Positions 4,883-5,814 of a DNA stretch of 5,814 nt are shown here, piece by piece. The notes beneath the pieces are model-generated. The model worked only from the letters and a program-made list of their open reading frames with translations. It did no database searches and was not told the origin of the DNA. The stretch comes from Campylobacteraceae bacterium. Lineage in GTDB: Bacteria; Campylobacterota; Campylobacteria; Campylobacterales; Sulfurovaceae. Position 1 is the first letter of the stretch. Every line of letters starts with the position of its first letter. A program made the translations under genes and the position numbers. The stretch is taken from NCBI GenBank assembly GCA_027031505.1, contig JALVQH010000122.1, forward strand, positions 1-5,814, read 5' to 3'.

Positions 4883-5814
4883 ATGGCACATTTTGACAAA
4901 GCATTCCCATTCAGCAACAAATGGATGGATCAGCGTCTCGCGGTCAACACTCTCCAGAGAGTCCTCTCGACCGAGTATTGGATCCCCAAAAACATCAACT
5001 TCCTCTGGGCGATGGGGATGGTACTGGCCGCCACATTCGGTCTGCTCCTCATCAGCGGTATTTTCCTCCTGATGTACTACATTCCCGACACCGGCAAAGC
5101 GTTTGACGCCGTCAACTACACCATCATGTCCGAAGTGGGCTACGGATGGCTCTGGCGGCACATCCACGGTGTGGGCGCCTCGGTGGTGTTCCTCGTGATC
5201 TATATCCACATGTTCACCGGCATCTACTACGGCTCCTACAAAAAAGGGCGTGAGTTGATCTGGCTCAGCGGGATGCTCCTGTTTGTGAGCTTCTCCGCCG
5301 AAGCGTTCTCCGGCTACATGCTCCCCTGGGGTCAGATGAGTTACTGGGCGGGAATGGTTATCACCAACCTCTTCTCCGCCGGTTCACTCGAACTCAACGG
5401 GATCGTCGAATGGATCCGGGGTGACTACGTCCCCGGCCAGGCGTTCCTCGGCCGCTTCTTCATGCTGCACGTTCTGTTGATGCCGCTGTTGATCATGGCG
5501 TTGATCGTCCTCCACTTCGGAACCCTCCGTATCCCGCATGTCAACAACCAGGACGGGGAAGAGATCGATTTCGAAGAATCCGCAGCCCTGTGGAAAGCCG
5601 GACGGAAAAAAGAGGCCAAAGTGATCCCCTTCAACCCCGTCTTCATGAGCAAAGACGTGTTTGTTCTCGGTGTCTACTTCATCCTCTTCTTCTATCTCGT
5701 GTTCTACCACTTCGAGTTCGCGATGGATCCGGTCAACTTCGATCCGGCTGATCCGCTCAAAACACCGGCACACATCTACCCCGAGTGGTACTTCCTCTGG
5801 AGTTATGAGATCCT
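4883..5814 (+). CDS. petB: Cytochrome b of the bc1 complex (3' end outside window)
   Basis: The frame is open from the ATG to the right edge, giving 310 complete codons of a protein expected to be roughly 400 residues. Membrane helices are visible near 41-66 (A), 89-112 (B), 126-147 (C), 193-214 (D) and 262-283 (E). Haem ligands are H95 and H109 in helix B (HGVGAS...IYIH, 13 residues between) and H196 and H211 in helix D (14 residues between). The Qo site is represented by GYMLPWGQMSYW (144-155) and PEWY (300-303). The subunit oxidises quinol at Qo and reduces quinone at Qi across the inner membrane using two b haems. The loop after helix D (HVNNQDGEEIDF and a charged stretch to about residue 250) is longer than in mitochondrial cytochrome b and fits Campylobacterota. 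A cytochrome c1-type gene is expected to follow outside the window. Confidence 0.96.
   Translation, partial: MAHFDKAFPFSNKWMDQRLAVNTLQRVLSTEYWIPKNINFLWAMGMVLAATFGLLLISGIFLLMYYIPDTGKAFDAVNYTIMSEVGYGWLWRHIHGVGASVVFLVIYIHMFTGIYYGSYKKGRELIWLSGMLLFVSFSAEAFSGYMLPWGQMSYWAGMVITNLFSAGSLELNGIVEWIRGDYVPGQAFLGRFFMLHVLLMPLLIMALIVLHFGTLRIPHVNNQDGEEIDFEESAALWKAGRKKEAKVIPFNPVFMSKDVFVLGVYFILFFYLVFYHFEFAMDPVNFDPADPLKTPAHIYPEWYFLWSYEI

Noticed and set aside
5384..5773. A 129-codon open frame on the minus strand within petB
   Set aside because: It is antisense to cytochrome b, which has intact haem ligands and PEWY throughout this stretch.

Overview
The window looks like chromosomal DNA of a GC-rich member of the Campylobacterota (Epsilonproteobacteria), something like Nitratifractor, Sulfurovum or a relative. 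Three observations support this: a petA-petB bc1 operon whose cytochrome b has Campylobacterota-style loop sequences, AT-rich promoters with strong TATAAT boxes and no clear -35 box, and a 622-residue MnmG. The genus is inferred from how the proteins read; no search was run.

Layout from left to right. (1) 1-1047 (+) is the C-terminal part of a siroheme/[4Fe-4S] nitrite or sulfite reductase, cut by the left edge. (2) A 94-bp convergent gap carries a short CGAGA pentamer run. (3) 1142-2072 (-) is a two-gene unit, riboflavin synthase (ribE) followed one base later by a small cupin. (4) 2073-2269 is a divergent control region between ribE and mnmG. (5) 2270-4138 (+) is mnmG, for tRNA wobble-uridine modification. 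(6) 4139-4333 is an AT-rich spacer with the petA promoter. (7) 4334-5814 (+) is petA (Rieske protein) and the first 310 codons of petB (cytochrome b), the start of a bc1 operon that runs off the right edge.

Most genes are housekeeping or respiratory, and no defence system, prophage, CRISPR array, tRNA or rRNA is visible. The unexplained structure is the ribE-mnmG spacer. It is bounded by a 41-bp inverted repeat (36/41 identical, no gaps, 103 bp apart). Each arm contains heptanucleotide TACCCGC repeats and the GGAG ribosome-binding site of the adjacent gene. Near the centre is a perfect 7-5-7 palindrome whose two arms each supply a TATAAT -10 box, one per strand. The two unrelated genes therefore appear to have near-identical mRNA leaders and overlapping, mutually exclusive promoters. 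Either an inverted duplication or a MITE-like insertion could have produced this. A different heptamer (ATCTCCA, about 3.6 copies) sits inside the coding sequence of the siroheme reductase.

Functionally, petA and petB encode quinol:cytochrome c oxidoreductase subunits of the respiratory chain, ribE supplies riboflavin for FMN and FAD, and MnmG is itself FAD-dependent. The ribE/mnmG pairing could therefore have a flavin logic, but that is only an inference.
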